From Streptomyces xanthophaeus (GTDB lineage Bacteria; Actinomycetota; Actinomycetes; Streptomycetales; Streptomycetaceae), in the NCBI RefSeq assembly GCF_000725805.1, contig NZ_JOFT01000061.1, positions 1-38,819 on the forward strand: a DNA stretch of 38,819 nt. The letters are read 5' to 3'. A program made the translations under genes and the position numbers. Positions 7,447 to 16,269 of the stretch are shown in pieces; positions within the stretch are counted from its first letter, which is position 1, and the number at the start of each line of letters is the position of its first letter. The notes under the pieces were generated by a model. That model was not told where the DNA came from, made no database searches, and saw nothing but the letters and a program-made list of their open reading frames with translations.

Positions 7447-8940
7447 CTTCCCGCAGACCACCTGGTCGCCGGTGACCACCCCGAACTGGCCCTGGTAGGG
7501 GTCCTCGGCCCGCACCGGCACCACCTTGCGGTAGTCCGCGCCCGCCGTCACCAGCACCGTCCTGCCCTGGCCCGCCACCGCCCGCAGCTCGCTGCCCGGC
7601 AGCGCCGTCGACACGGACCGGGCCGAGCGGTCCCAGCGCGGGTCGTACGTGATCACCGTGCGCTTGACCTCGCGGCTGGCGCCGTTGCCCGGGGCCCGGG
7701 TGGTGTCGAAGCCGGTGGCGCGCAGCGCGGCGTCGACCCGCCCGCCCAGCCCGTCGATCCGCGTCCCGTTCTCCACCTGGACCCGGATCTGCTGCGGCGG
7801 CACGTCCACCGGCACCGCGGCGGGCCGCCCGGCCGGGCGCCCGGGGCGGGCCGGGGCCAGCGGCCGGTCGTCGCGCAGGGCCGCGAAGAGCTTGGCGGCC
7901 TTCGGCTCGTCCCACTTCACGGTGGAGCCGATGCCCTTGACCGGGTACGAGGGGTCGCCGACGGGTACCGAGGCGAATTCGGAGGAGGTCGGGGTGAAGT
8001 CCCGCATGGCCTGTCCGAGCGCGAGCATCTGTTCCGAGCCGAAGCCCTCGTCGGCGCGTACGGACCCGAGCAGGGTGGAGCTCACCTGCTTGAACTTCAC
8101 CGGGTTGAGCAGCACCCCGCCGTTGGTCGCCTGCTTGATCAGCGCGGCGACGAACCGCTGCTGGCGCTGCATCCGCCCGAGGTCGGAGGCGCCGTCGATG
8201 TGGCGCGAGCGCACGTACTGCAAGGCCTGTCCGCCGCCGAGCCGGTGGGTGCCGGGCAGCAGGTCGAGCCCGGTGTTGCGGTCGCGCATGGTCTTGGCGG
8301 TGCAGATCTCCACGCCGCCGACCGCGTCGACCGTCTTCATGAAGCTGGTGAAGTCGACCTCCAGGTAGTGGTCGATCTTCACCCGGGTCATGTTCTCGAC
8401 GGTCCGCACGGTCAGGCCGGGCCCGCCCTCCGCGTAGGCCGCGTTCAGCTTCAGCGGGTGGGCCTTGTGCGCCTTGCCGGTGACCAGGTCCCGGTGGGCG
8501 GGCACCTGGGCGTAGCTGTCGCGGGGCAGGCTGATCACGCTCGCCCGTTCCCGGTCGGCCGACAGGTGCACCAGCATGATCGTGTCGGTGCACCGGCAGG
8601 GGGCGCCGCCGAGGCGGTACTCGCGCTTCTCCTCCGGGCTGATCTTCTCGCGGCCGTCGGTGCCGACCAGCAGGAAGTTCAGGCCGTGCCCGGCCTCGGG
8701 CCGGTTCTTCATGTCCTTGAAGGGGTCCACCCGCTGGATCCCGGTGTCCAGGCCGGTCATCACCGCGTGCCCGATCGCCCCGCAGCCCAGCACCACGACG
8801 GACAGCCCGGCCGCGATCCGCACGCCCCACCGCGGCCGCTCGTCTCCGCGCCGCGCCGGGCCGCCGCCGCGGCCGCCGCGCCGCGCTCGCTGCGGCTGGG
8901 GTGGCCTGGCGGGACGGGTGGGACGGTGCGGCTGGGGCAC
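7444..8940 (-). CDS. LCP-family glycopolymer transferase 2 with LytR_C domain
   Basis: This is a 498-residue LCP protein. The short basic Arg/Pro/Gly N-terminus is followed by one membrane helix (VRIAAGLSVVVLGCGAIGHA). The LCP core has VGTDGREKISPEEK, CTDTIMLVHLSADRE, SLPRDSYAQVP, KLNAAYAEGGPGLTVRTVE and YVRSRHIDGASDLGRMQRQQ. After a Pro/Ala/Arg linker there is a LytR_C module (QIRVQVENGTRIDGLGGRVD). The residue just before the conserved Thr-Asp is Cys, where Arg is common in the family. The GTG at 8940 is preferred because GGAGGT lies seven bases upstream; the GTG at 8949 overlaps that site. It is divergent from the glycosyltransferase at 9118. Confidence 0.9.
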   Translation of the reverse strand: MPQPHRPTRPARPPQPQRARRGGRGGGPARRGDERPRWGVRIAAGLSVVVLGCGAIGHAVMTGLDTGIQRVDPFKDMKNRPEAGHGLNFLLVGTDGREKISPEEKREYRLGGAPCRCTDTIMLVHLSADRERASVISLPRDSYAQVPAHRDLVTGKAHKAHPLKLNAAYAEGGPGLTVRTVENMTRVKIDHYLEVDFTSFMKTVDAVGGVEICTAKTMRDRNTGLDLLPGTHRLGGGQALQYVRSRHIDGASDLGRMQRQQRFVAALIKQATNGGVLLNPVKFKQVSSTLLGSVRADEGFGSEQMLALGQAMRDFTPTSSEFASVPVGDPSYPVKGIGSTVKWDEPKAAKLFAALRDDRPLAPARPGRPAGRPAAVPVDVPPQQIRVQVENGTRIDGLGGRVDAALRATGFDTTRAPGNGASREVKRTVITYDPRWDRSARSVSTALPGSELRAVAGQGRTVLVTAGADYRKVVPVRAEDPYQGQFGVVTGDQVVCGK

Positions 8941-9117
8941 GGTGGACACCTCCGCGGGGGTCAGCTGGGAGACCGGTCGACAGATGGGCCAGGTTCGTCG
9001 GATTCGTCAGAACAGTAGGCCCATACGATCAGCGTTTGTCCGTACCGCTCACTCGGCGCGCACCCGGTTCCCCCGTACGCGGTAACGTGACACCGATACC
9101 CGACCTTGAAGGACGAC

Positions 9118-10140
9118 ATGCCCGCCCAGCAGCCCGCAGTCTCGGTGATCATGCCGGTGCTCAACGAGGAGCACTACCTCCGCGATTCCGTCCGCCACAT
9201 CCTGGAACAGGAGTACGCGGGCGAGATGGAGGTGGTGATCGCGCTGGGCCCGTCCACGGACCGCACCGACGAGATCGCCGCCGAACTCGTCGCCGAGGAT
9301 TCCCGAGTCCACACCGTCCCGAACCCCACCGGCCGGACCCCGGCGGCCCTCAACGCCGCCATCAAGGCCTCGCGTCACCCGATCGTGGTGCGCGTGGACG
9401 GCCACGGCATGCTCTCGCCGAACTACATCGCCACCGCCGTCCGCCTCCTGGAGGAGACGGGCGCGCAGAACGTCGGCGGCATCATGCACGCCGAGGGCGA
9501 GAACGCCTGGGAAGAGGCCGTCGCGGCCGCGATGACCTCCCGGATCGGCGTCGGCAACGCGCCCTTCCACACCGGCGGCCAGGCCGGACCGGCCGAGACC
9601 GTCTACCTCGGCGTCTTCCGCCGCGAGGCGCTGGAGCAGCAGGGCGGCTACAACGAGGAGTTCATCCGCGCCCAGGACTGGGAGCTGAACTTCCGTATCC
9701 GTGAGGCCGGCGGTCTGATCTGGTTCTCGCCCGAGCTGCGGGTCCAGTACCGCCCCCGGCGGTCCGTACGGGCCCTGGCCAAGCAGTACAAGGACTACGG
9801 CCGGTGGCGGCACGTGGTGGCCCGCTACCACGCGGGCTCCATCAACCCGCGCTACCTGGCCCCGCCGACGCTCGTCACCGCGCTCGCGGCCGGCGTGGTC
9901 GTGGGCGCGGTCCTCACCCCGTGGGGCTTCGCCCTCCCGGCCGGCTACTTCGCGGCCATCGCCGCGGGTTCCGTACCGGCGGGCAAGGGCCTGCCGCTGA
10001 AGGCCCGGGCGCAGATCCCCGTCGCCCTCGCCACGATGCACCTGTGCTGGGGCTTCGGCTTCCTGACCAGCCCGCGCTCGCTCGCGAACAAGGTCATCGC
10101 GAGCCGCCGCCCGGCGGTCCACCGGGATTCCTCGCAGGTC
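9118..10140 (+). CDS. Family 2 glycosyltransferase with C-terminal membrane segments
   Basis: This 341-residue GT-A enzyme resembles ExoA-type synthases that add sugars to lipid-linked intermediates. It has PAVSVIMPVLNEEHYLRDSV at the N-terminus, the donor site VVRVDGHGML (DGH in place of DxD), GGYNEEFIRAQDWELNFR with an acceptor-side ED/QDWE motif, and YRPRRSVRALAKQYKDYGRW. Hydrophobic segments follow around residues 245-285 and 305-320. The ATG at 9118 follows AAGGA. It lies among LCP genes, so it probably helps build the polymer those proteins export or attach; this is inference. Donor and acceptor are unknown. The stop TGA is at 10141-10143. Confidence 0.85.
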
Positions 10141-10190
10141 TGAGGCACGCAGGCCGCGCAGGCCGCGAAGGACGCGCAGAGACGCGAAAG

Positions 10191-10239
10191 AAGGGGCCCT
10201 GCGGGGGCTGTGACCGGCACAGCCCCCGCAGGGCCCCTT
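10191..10239. terminator. Perfect 22-bp bidirectional terminator
   Basis: AAGGGGCCCTGCGGGGGCTG plus TG (10191-10212) is the exact reverse complement of 10218-10239, around a 5-base loop ACCGG. It separates the convergent glycosyltransferase and LCP 3 genes. The A-start and T-end give U-tracts on both strands. Confidence 0.9.
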
Positions 10240-10257
10240 CGTCGTGTCCCGGGGCGC

Positions 10258-11997
10258 CTACCAGGTGAAGCCGGGCTGGATCGCCATGCAGGCCTTGTCG
10301 TTGTCCCCGTTGAGGGGATGCGCGGAGTCCGGGGCCTTGGTCGGGGCGGGCGGCGGCGCGGCCGGCAGCTCGCCGGTCCGCCAGTCCTTGCCGACGAACA
10401 GGACGATCCCCGGGACCTCCGCGGACTGCTGCACCGAGGAGGCCGGCAGGCCGAGGGCGGTGGCCAGGGTGCGTGCGCCCGCCTCCTGGTCGGCGCGGGC
10501 GAAGCGGACCACCGTGGTGTCCTCGGCGCCCGTCCGGTTCTCGGCGACGGCCCCGGTGAAGCCCTTGCCGCCCAGCAGGGCCGCGACCTCGGTGGCCCGG
10601 TTCTTGGCCCTGGCCTCGGCACCGTCCTTGCCGCTCGTGGAGTTGCGGACGGTGAACGAGATCTTCGACGGGGCCACGGGCGCAGCCGAGGTCGCCGCCG
10701 GCGGGGGCGTACTCGACGCGCCTGCGGGGCTGCTCGACGCGGGAGCCGGGGTGCCGGAAGCGGCGGGCGTGGGGGCCGCGGAGCCCTGTCCGTCGAGGGC
10801 GATGTCCTCGCGGACCATCCGGAACAGGTCCTCGGCCTCGCCCTCCTTGGGCTCGACGCGGCCGCTCATGCCGGGCTTGGTGCTGTAGACCCACGGCATG
10901 GTCGTCATGGTGATCCGGCCCGGCGGGACCTTCTTGAGCTCCATGCTGAGGTCGTACAGCTTGTCGATCTTGTTCAGGCCGGTGTCCACGACCATGGCGT
11001 CGATGGCGGCCTGCGCCAGGCTGTTGAGCTTCACCGGATTGGTGAGCTTGGCGTTCTTGCGGAACTCGCGGGCCATCGAGTTCATGTACTGGTGCTGGGC
11101 GTGGGTGCGGCCGATGTCGGTGCCGTCCTCGAACCCGTAGCGGGTGCGCAGCCACTGCAGGGCCTGCTCGCCCTGGATGATGCTCTCGCCCGCCGGGAGC
11201 TTCAGGCCGGAGCCCTCGCCCTTGCTGTTCCGGGAGTGCACGTTCTGCTCCACGCAGACCGGGACGCCGCCGATGGCGTCCGCCATCGAGACGACGCCCT
11301 TGAAGTCGATCAACATGAAGTGGTCGATGGGTACCTTCGTCAGCTCGGTCCAGGCGGCGACCGTGCAGCCCGGACCACCGCGCTGGAGCGACTCGTTGGT
11401 CTGGACGAGGCCCTTGCTCTCGGGGTGCACCTTGCCGTTCGGCTCCGTGCACTTGGGCATCTTCAGCAGGGTGTCGCGCGGCATCGACACCACCGACATG
11501 TTGCTGCGGTCCGCGGACAGGTGCAGCAGCATCTGCACGTCCGCCAGCGGCGGGCCGTCGAAGGTGTCCGAGGCGCCGCCGAGGGCCTGGTTCGCCTCGT
11601 CGTTGCGCGCGTCGGAACCGATGAGCAGGATGTTCAGGGGGGTCTGCCCGAAGGCGTTGGGCTTGGAACCGCCCAGCTTGTTCTCGCCGAGGTTCAGCAC
11701 GTCCGTGTGGATGCTGCCGTTGAGGTGGCGGTAGTAGAGGTAGCCGGCCGCCCCCGTCCCGAGTATCAGCAGGGACAGCACGGAGGCCACCCAGCGCAGC
11801 ACGCGGCGCCGCCCCCGCCGGGACGTACGCCGGCCGGCGGCGCGGGCCGCGGAGCGGCGGGCGGCACGGGATCCGCCCCGGGGGGCGGGTATCGCGCCGC
11901 CCGCGCCCGCGCTCGTGCCGTCGTCGTCCCCGTCGCCGGAAGCGTCACCGGCGGACTGGGCCGCCGCCCCCTCCCCTTGCACGCTGCTGTGCCTCAC
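10258..11997 (-). CDS. LCP-family glycopolymer transferase 3 with LytR_C domain
   Basis: This 579-residue LCP protein has an acidic then Arg-rich cytoplasmic tail (residues 1-75) and one membrane helix (WVASVLSLLILGTGAAGYLYY). The LCP core has LLIGSDARND, LADVQMLLHLSADRS, SMPRDTLLKMP, DHFMLIDFKGVVSMADAIGG and WLRTRYGFEDGTDIGRTHAQ. A Ser/Thr/Pro/Ala linker leads to a LytR_C module (KISFTVRNST...). The residue before the conserved Asp is Ala (LADV), whereas LCP 1 and LCP 5 keep Arg near it. GTG at 11997 is chosen because a G-rich site precedes it; the TTG at 12024 lacks one. It lies 66 bases after LCP 4 on the same strand, so co-transcription is likely. Confidence 0.9.
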   Translation of the reverse strand: MRHSSVQGEGAAAQSAGDASGDGDDDGTSAGAGGAIPAPRGGSRAARRSAARAAGRRTSRRGRRRVLRWVASVLSLLILGTGAAGYLYYRHLNGSIHTDVLNLGENKLGGSKPNAFGQTPLNILLIGSDARNDEANQALGGASDTFDGPPLADVQMLLHLSADRSNMSVVSMPRDTLLKMPKCTEPNGKVHPESKGLVQTNESLQRGGPGCTVAAWTELTKVPIDHFMLIDFKGVVSMADAIGGVPVCVEQNVHSRNSKGEGSGLKLPAGESIIQGEQALQWLRTRYGFEDGTDIGRTHAQHQYMNSMAREFRKNAKLTNPVKLNSLAQAAIDAMVVDTGLNKIDKLYDLSMELKKVPPGRITMTTMPWVYSTKPGMSGRVEPKEGEAEDLFRMVREDIALDGQGSAAPTPAASGTPAPASSSPAGASSTPPPAATSAAPVAPSKISFTVRNSTSGKDGAEARAKNRATEVAALLGGKGFTGAVAENRTGAEDTTVVRFARADQEAGARTLATALGLPASSVQQSAEVPGIVLFVGKDWRTGELPAAPPPAPTKAPDSAHPLNGDNDKACMAIQPGFTW

Positions 11998-12063
11998 ACG
12001 TACCCCCCCTGAAGAAAATCCCAATTCGGTCCAGATGATGCCGGTCCTACCGGCTGCGGCCCG

Positions 12064-13791
12064 TCACTTGACGCACACCGACTTGTCCGCCTCGATCCGC
12101 TGCACGTCCTCGGACAGCTCCTGCGGGGCCGGGGCCGTCAGCGGCGTCCCCGCCTCCTTGAAGTCCGGCCCGAGGGTCAGCTTCATCGGGGTCTTCGCCC
12201 CCGCGTCCGCCGTCCCCATCTTCAGTGCGGAGGCCGGCAGGCCCATCAGGTCCGCCAGGGCCCGGGCCTGATCGGCCTGGTTGGGCCCGTACTCCAGCTG
12301 GGTGGCCCCGACCTTCGCCGGGGCGTTGCCGAGGTTGCTGGCCCGGGCGACGCCCTTGGTGTTCTGCAGCCAGTTCAAGGTGGTGGAGGCGGCGCCCTTG
12401 GGCCCGCCGCCGTTGAAGACGTCCACCCGTACGTCGGCCACCGGCGCGCGGTTGCCCTGGAGCAGCGCGTCCTGCTTGCTCTGCGCCTCCGCGTCGGCGG
12501 CTGCCTTCGCGGCCTGCTCCTTCTTCTCGACCTCCGTGAGCGAGACGTCCCCCCGGATCATCTGCAGCAGCGGATCGGCACGGCCCTGGTCGAGCACGAC
12601 GGTGGCCTTGACCTTCTCGGCCGGGTTGTCGAGCACCGGAAGGGTGGTGAAGGTGATGTTCTTGAGGTCTATGGCCTTCAACTCACCCGCGAGGTCGGTG
12701 AGTTTGTTGATGGATCCCAGCCCCTGGTCCACCGTCAGCGACTTGGTGGCCGCCTCCGCGAGCGAGAAGAACTTCTTCGGACTGGTCAGCGTCTCCTTCG
12801 ACTTCATCTCGCGCATCATCGAGCTGAGGAACGCCTGCTGGGTCTTGATCCGGTCCAGGTCGCTCTCGTTGCCGAAGGCGTGCCGGGTCCGTACGAAGGC
12901 CAGGGCCTGCTCGCCCGACAGCCGGCTCTCGCCCGCCGGGAGCTTCAGCTTCGAATCCGGGTCGTCCACGGCCTTCTCCACGCAGACCGGGACCCCGCCG
13001 ACCGCCGTGCTCAGGTTCTTCACCGCGTTGAAGTCGACCATCATGAAGTTGTCGATCTCGATGCCGGTGAGCCCCGTGACCGTGCGCATCGTGCAGCCCG
13101 GGTCGCGGCCTTCCTGCCCCAGGCTGTTGTTGAAGCGGGTGCCCTTGGACGCGGGGACGTTCTTCGTCGAACCGTCGGGCTGCTTCGTCGGGCAGACGGG
13201 GATGTCGGCGATCAGGTCGCGCGGGATCGACAGCGCGGTCGCGTTGCTGCGGTCCTTGGAGACGTGGAAGAGGATCGTGGTGTCGGCGTGGCCGACGCTC
13301 TCCGCGTCCCCGTAGCCCTCGTTGCCCGCACCGCTGCGCTTGTCGGTGCCGATGACCAGGATGTTGATGGCCTGGTCCTTCTTGAACCCGCCGGTGCCCG
13401 CGCCCGAGATGTCGGTGACGCTGAGGTTGCCGTTGAGGTGGTCGTAGTACAGGTACGCCGCCAGCGAGCCACCGACCAGGAGGAACGCGAGGGACCCGCC
13501 GGTGATGAGCAGCGCCTTGCGGCGGCCGCCGCCCCCGAGCTTGCGGGAGCGCCCGCCGCGCCTGCCCCCGGGCGGGCCGTCGCCGCGCCGCGGTTTGGGC
13601 ACACCGGGAGACGGTGCCGTGGGGGACGGGGCCGTACGGGGCGAGGCCGATCTGCGCGGCGCGGTGACGGAAGGGCCCGGCTGCGGAGCGGAATTGCTCA
13701 GTCGCAGCTCGTAGTGGCCGGTGCGGGGGTTGATCACCCACTGGTCTGCGGGGTCGATCTCGTCTGCCCGCCCACGGCTTTGCGCATCCAC
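12064..13791 (-). CDS. LCP-family glycopolymer transferase 4 with LytR_C domain
   Basis: This 575-residue LCP protein has a cytoplasmic tail that starts with a polar segment (DQWVINPRTGHYELRL) and becomes Pro/Ser/Arg-rich. One membrane helix follows (ALLITGGSLAFLLVGGSLAAY). The LCP core has LVIGTDKRSG, HADTTILFHVSKDRS, SIPRDLIADIP, NFMMVDFNAVKNLSTAVGG and FVRTRHAFGNESDLDRIKTQ. A charged Ala/Lys/Glu stretch leads to a LytR_C domain (DVRVDVFNGGGPKGAASTTL). GTG start at 13791, with GGAGGA 11 bases upstream. It is probably co-transcribed with LCP 3 below it. A 222-bp spacer above holds its own promoter region. Confidence 0.9.
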   Translation of the reverse strand: MDAQSRGRADEIDPADQWVINPRTGHYELRLSNSAPQPGPSVTAPRRSASPRTAPSPTAPSPGVPKPRRGDGPPGGRRGGRSRKLGGGGRRKALLITGGSLAFLLVGGSLAAYLYYDHLNGNLSVTDISGAGTGGFKKDQAINILVIGTDKRSGAGNEGYGDAESVGHADTTILFHVSKDRSNATALSIPRDLIADIPVCPTKQPDGSTKNVPASKGTRFNNSLGQEGRDPGCTMRTVTGLTGIEIDNFMMVDFNAVKNLSTAVGGVPVCVEKAVDDPDSKLKLPAGESRLSGEQALAFVRTRHAFGNESDLDRIKTQQAFLSSMMREMKSKETLTSPKKFFSLAEAATKSLTVDQGLGSINKLTDLAGELKAIDLKNITFTTLPVLDNPAEKVKATVVLDQGRADPLLQMIRGDVSLTEVEKKEQAAKAAADAEAQSKQDALLQGNRAPVADVRVDVFNGGGPKGAASTTLNWLQNTKGVARASNLGNAPAKVGATQLEYGPNQADQARALADLMGLPASALKMGTADAGAKTPMKLTLGPDFKEAGTPLTAPAPQELSEDVQRIEADKSVCVK

Positions 13792-14013
13792 GGTTGCTCG
13801 AATCCTCCGTCGGTGCCTCGCGACGCGCCTCCCCCAGGCGCACGGTCAACGATCCGGCTGCTGGTGCCCCACCTCTTGCCGGCCGGGGCACCGGATCGCT
13901 CACCTTATCCGTCAGGTTCGGCTGCAAACCATGCTGGTGACAAATTCCACTCCCCTTATAACGGGGCGAACTGCTCATCCTGCTCGGTTCGGTCACCGGC
14001 TTTTGGGATTGCT
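13792..14013 (-). promoter_or_regulatory. Promoter/leader region of the LCP 4-LCP 3 pair
   Basis: The spacer is less GC-rich than its surroundings. It holds CCCCGTTATAAGGGG on minus (about 13953-13967) and a hairpin GGTGCCCC 13863-13870 with GGGGCACC 13885-13892. GTTATAA could be part of a -10 region and the hairpin part of the 5' leader. No confident -35 partner was found. Confidence 0.3.
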
Positions 14014-15222
14014 TTACCGGCAGTCGGCCGTACCTGCGGTGGTTCCTGTGAAGGTGGGGACGGGAACGGGGGACGAACCGGTTCCGCCACCCGTCTTCTC
14101 ACCGTCCGTCGAGGTCCCGCCGGCTTCCGCCGGTCCGGTCCCGGTCTCCGGCTCGGGCGGGGTCACCGTCACCGGCCGGTCCTCCCGCAACTGCTTGAAG
14201 AGCCGTTCCGCATCGGGTTCGACCAGCTCGTCCCGGTTCGGGTTGGGTGCGTACGGCCGTCGGGGCACCGTAAGGAACTTGATCTGCTCGGTCGGTATGT
14301 CCCGTACCCCCCGAACGAGTTCGTACAGACCCCGCAGCGAGGCCAGCCCCGGGTCCGTGGTCACCGAGGAGGTCGCCGCGTCCAGCAGCGGGTACAGCCG
14401 TGTCGGATTGAGCAGGACCCCGTTGCTCTGCACCTTCTTGACGAGCGAACCGAGGAACTGCTGCTGGCGCTGCATCCGTTCGGTGTCGCTGCCGTTGCCC
14501 ATGCTGTACCGGGCGCGGACGAAGCCCAGCGCCTGCTCGCCCTCCAGGACCTGCCGTCCGGCGGGCAGCTTCAGCTTGGCCTCCGAGTCGTCCATCGGCT
14601 CCTTGAGGCAGACCTCCACCCCGCCGACGGCATCGACCATCTGCTTGAAGCCGCCGAAGTCGATCACCATGTGGTGGTTGATCCGGATCCCGGTGAGCTT
14701 CTCCACCGTACGGATGGTGCAGGCGGCCCCGCCCCACTCGAAGGCCCAGTTGAACTGGGCGAGCTGCTCGGTTGTGCGGTCCCCGTCGGCCTTGAGGCAG
14801 GACGGCACCTGCGTCATCAGGTCCCGGGGGATCGAGACCGCGGTCGCGCTCTTTCGGTCCGCGGGCAGGTGCAGCAGGATCGTGGTGTCCGAGCGCTGCG
14901 TCCCCCGGTCGCGCCCGTACGGGGCGTTCTCCTTGCCGGAGCGCGAGTCCGAGCCGATCAGCAGGATGTTCTGGGCCCCCGTGGCGAGGTGCGCCGGCCG
15001 CTCCCGCTCGTAGCGGCGCAGTTCGGCCGCGGCGGAGCTGTCCTCGGTGATGTTCCCGTCGAGCTTGTTGTAGAGCCACCAGCCGGTCGCCGCCCCCAGC
15101 AGCACCAGCAGGGCCGCCCCGAGGCCGATCCAGCGCAGCAGGCGGCGCCGGCGGCCGTGCGGAGGACGGTGGGTGCCTCCGGCCGCTCCGGTGCCACCCG
15201 GTATGCCCGCGCTGTCCGTCAC
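14014..15222 (-). CDS. LCP-family glycopolymer transferase 5
   Basis: This 402-residue LCP protein has a short Gly/His/Arg-rich cytoplasmic part, one membrane helix (IGLGAALLVLLGAATGWWLY) and an LCP core. The core has LLIGSDSRSGKENAP, QRSDTTILLHLPADRK, SIPRDLMTQVP, HHMVIDFGGFKQMVDAVGG and FVRARYSMGNGSDTERMQRQ. It has the most canonical metal-binding RSDTT of the five. The C-terminus is a Thr/Gly/Glu/Pro-rich tail without a LytR_C module. GTG start at 15222 after GAGGGGACGG. It is the first of three minus-strand LCP genes in a row, 222 bases from LCP 4. Confidence 0.9.
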   Translation of the reverse strand: MTDSAGIPGGTGAAGGTHRPPHGRRRRLLRWIGLGAALLVLLGAATGWWLYNKLDGNITEDSSAAAELRRYERERPAHLATGAQNILLIGSDSRSGKENAPYGRDRGTQRSDTTILLHLPADRKSATAVSIPRDLMTQVPSCLKADGDRTTEQLAQFNWAFEWGGAACTIRTVEKLTGIRINHHMVIDFGGFKQMVDAVGGVEVCLKEPMDDSEAKLKLPAGRQVLEGEQALGFVRARYSMGNGSDTERMQRQQQFLGSLVKKVQSNGVLLNPTRLYPLLDAATSSVTTDPGLASLRGLYELVRGVRDIPTEQIKFLTVPRRPYAPNPNRDELVEPDAERLFKQLREDRPVTVTPPEPETGTGPAEAGGTSTDGEKTGGGTGSSPVPVPTFTGTTAGTADCR

Positions 15223-15284
15223 TCGCGTCCGTCCCCTCGCCGCTGCGACAACAAGCCGTACGGGTGAGCACGGCCACTGCCGAT

Positions 15285-15320
15285 CCTGCCCCCGGGGCGC
15301 CGGAGCAGCCCGGGGGCAGG
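15285..15320 (-). terminator. Terminator after the TIGR03089-type gene
   Basis: CCTGCCCCCGGG (15285-15296) pairs perfectly with CCCGGGGGCAGG (15309-15320). It lies 60 bases downstream of the minus-strand gene ending at 15381 and upstream of the LCP 5 start. A clear U-tract is missing. Confidence 0.55.
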
Positions 15321-15380
15321 GTCCTGTCTAGGGCCGTCCGGGTGACAAATCGCCCGAGTGTCGGCGAGGGGCGGCGCGGA

Positions 15381-16130
15381 TCAGACGGTGTGGGTGACGC
15401 GCTCGCTCTCGGTCCGCTGCTCCCGCGCCTGCGGCGACAGCCGGTCGAGGTTGCGGCACAGCACCACCGAGCCGCCGGAGGCCAGGGCGGCGTAGAGCCC
15501 CGCCGACAGCCCCTCCCAGGTGTCGTAGCCGAGCCCGGTCAGCACCCGGGAGCCCTCCCCGAGGCCGAGCTCCGCCGCGTCGCGCCGCGCCCGTTCCGTC
15601 AGCTCCGCGTACGAGAGCTCCTCGCCGCCGACGACCAGCCCCGGACCCGCGGCGTCCACCGGGACGAACGGAGCGAAGCGGTCGCCCTGCCCCGGCACCT
15701 CCACCGCGTAGTCCACGAACCCGGCCGGCGGCTGCGGGAACCGTCCGCCCAGCGGGCGCAGCGCCAGCGCCACCCGCTCCCCGGAACAGGCCAGGGCCGC
15801 CTCCAGCGAGTCCGGGCCGCTGACCACGAGGTCGGCGTCGGCCGGATCCCCGCCCACCTCCGCGACCACCCCGACCGAGGCACAGGCGAGCAGCCACACG
15901 GCGCTCTGCCAGTGCGCGGGCAGCATCAGCGCGAGCCGGTCGCCCGGCTCGGCGCCCAGGTCGCCCTGGAGCAGATTGGCGGTCTTGGCCACCCAATTGG
16001 CGAAGGTGGCGACGGACAATTCGACGCGCTCGCCCGTGGCATCGTCGTAGAAGGTGACGAGCGGGCGGCCGGGATCGGCGGCGAGCGCGGATCGCAGCAG
16101 GTCGGCAGGGGTGCGGTCAGTGGCGTTCAC
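15381..16130 (-). CDS. TIGR03089-type AMP-binding-like protein
   Basis: This 249-residue protein resembles the N-terminal part of acyl-CoA/AMP-forming synthetases: TPADLLRSALAADPGRPLVT, FANWVAKTANLLQ, and GDRLALMLPAHWQSAVWLLA, which matches the adenylate-forming A2 region. It stops after about 250 residues. It lacks the P-loop-like TSGTTGxPK, the YGxTE motif and the C-terminal lid domain. Activity as a ligase is therefore unlikely unless a partner supplies the rest. Actinobacteria keep such a short protein near cpsA-type LCP genes (TIGR03089), so the truncation is a family trait, not local decay. GTG start at 16130; its ribosome-binding site is weak. Function unknown. Confidence 0.75.
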   Translation of the reverse strand: MNATDRTPADLLRSALAADPGRPLVTFYDDATGERVELSVATFANWVAKTANLLQGDLGAEPGDRLALMLPAHWQSAVWLLACASVGVVAEVGGDPADADLVVSGPDSLEAALACSGERVALALRPLGGRFPQPPAGFVDYAVEVPGQGDRFAPFVPVDAAGPGLVVGGEELSYAELTERARRDAAELGLGEGSRVLTGLGYDTWEGLSAGLYAALASGGSVVLCRNLDRLSPQAREQRTESERVTHTV

Positions 16131-16154
16131 CCGGCACAGGGTACGCGGGCCCGT

Positions 16155-16191
16155 CCCCCGTACGGGTTCCGCCCGATCCTCCGTACGGGGG
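16155..16191. promoter_or_regulatory. Perfect inverted repeat in the divergent TIGR03089/amidase promoter region
   Basis: CCCCCGTACGG (16155-16165) and CCGTACGGGGG (16181-16191) are exact reverse complements, 15 bases apart. The GTACGG core and the position between divergent starts fit either an operator or an mRNA hairpin. Regulator unknown. Confidence 0.35.
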
Positions 16192-16269
16192 AGGGACGGG
16201 CGCGCCGTAGCGGACGGACAGTCAGTTCTCGGATGGCGCCGGGCGGTGCGCCTGCCCACCATCCTTTTC

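Noticed and set aside
10210..12012. A 600-codon plus-strand open frame antisense to LCP 3
   Set aside because: Shadow of a high-GC gene; LCP 3 on minus has conserved motifs throughout.
15381..16130. Reading the TIGR03089-type gene as a truncated acyl-CoA synthetase pseudogene
   Set aside because: The short form is a known conserved actinobacterial family and the frame is intact, so truncation is not local damage.
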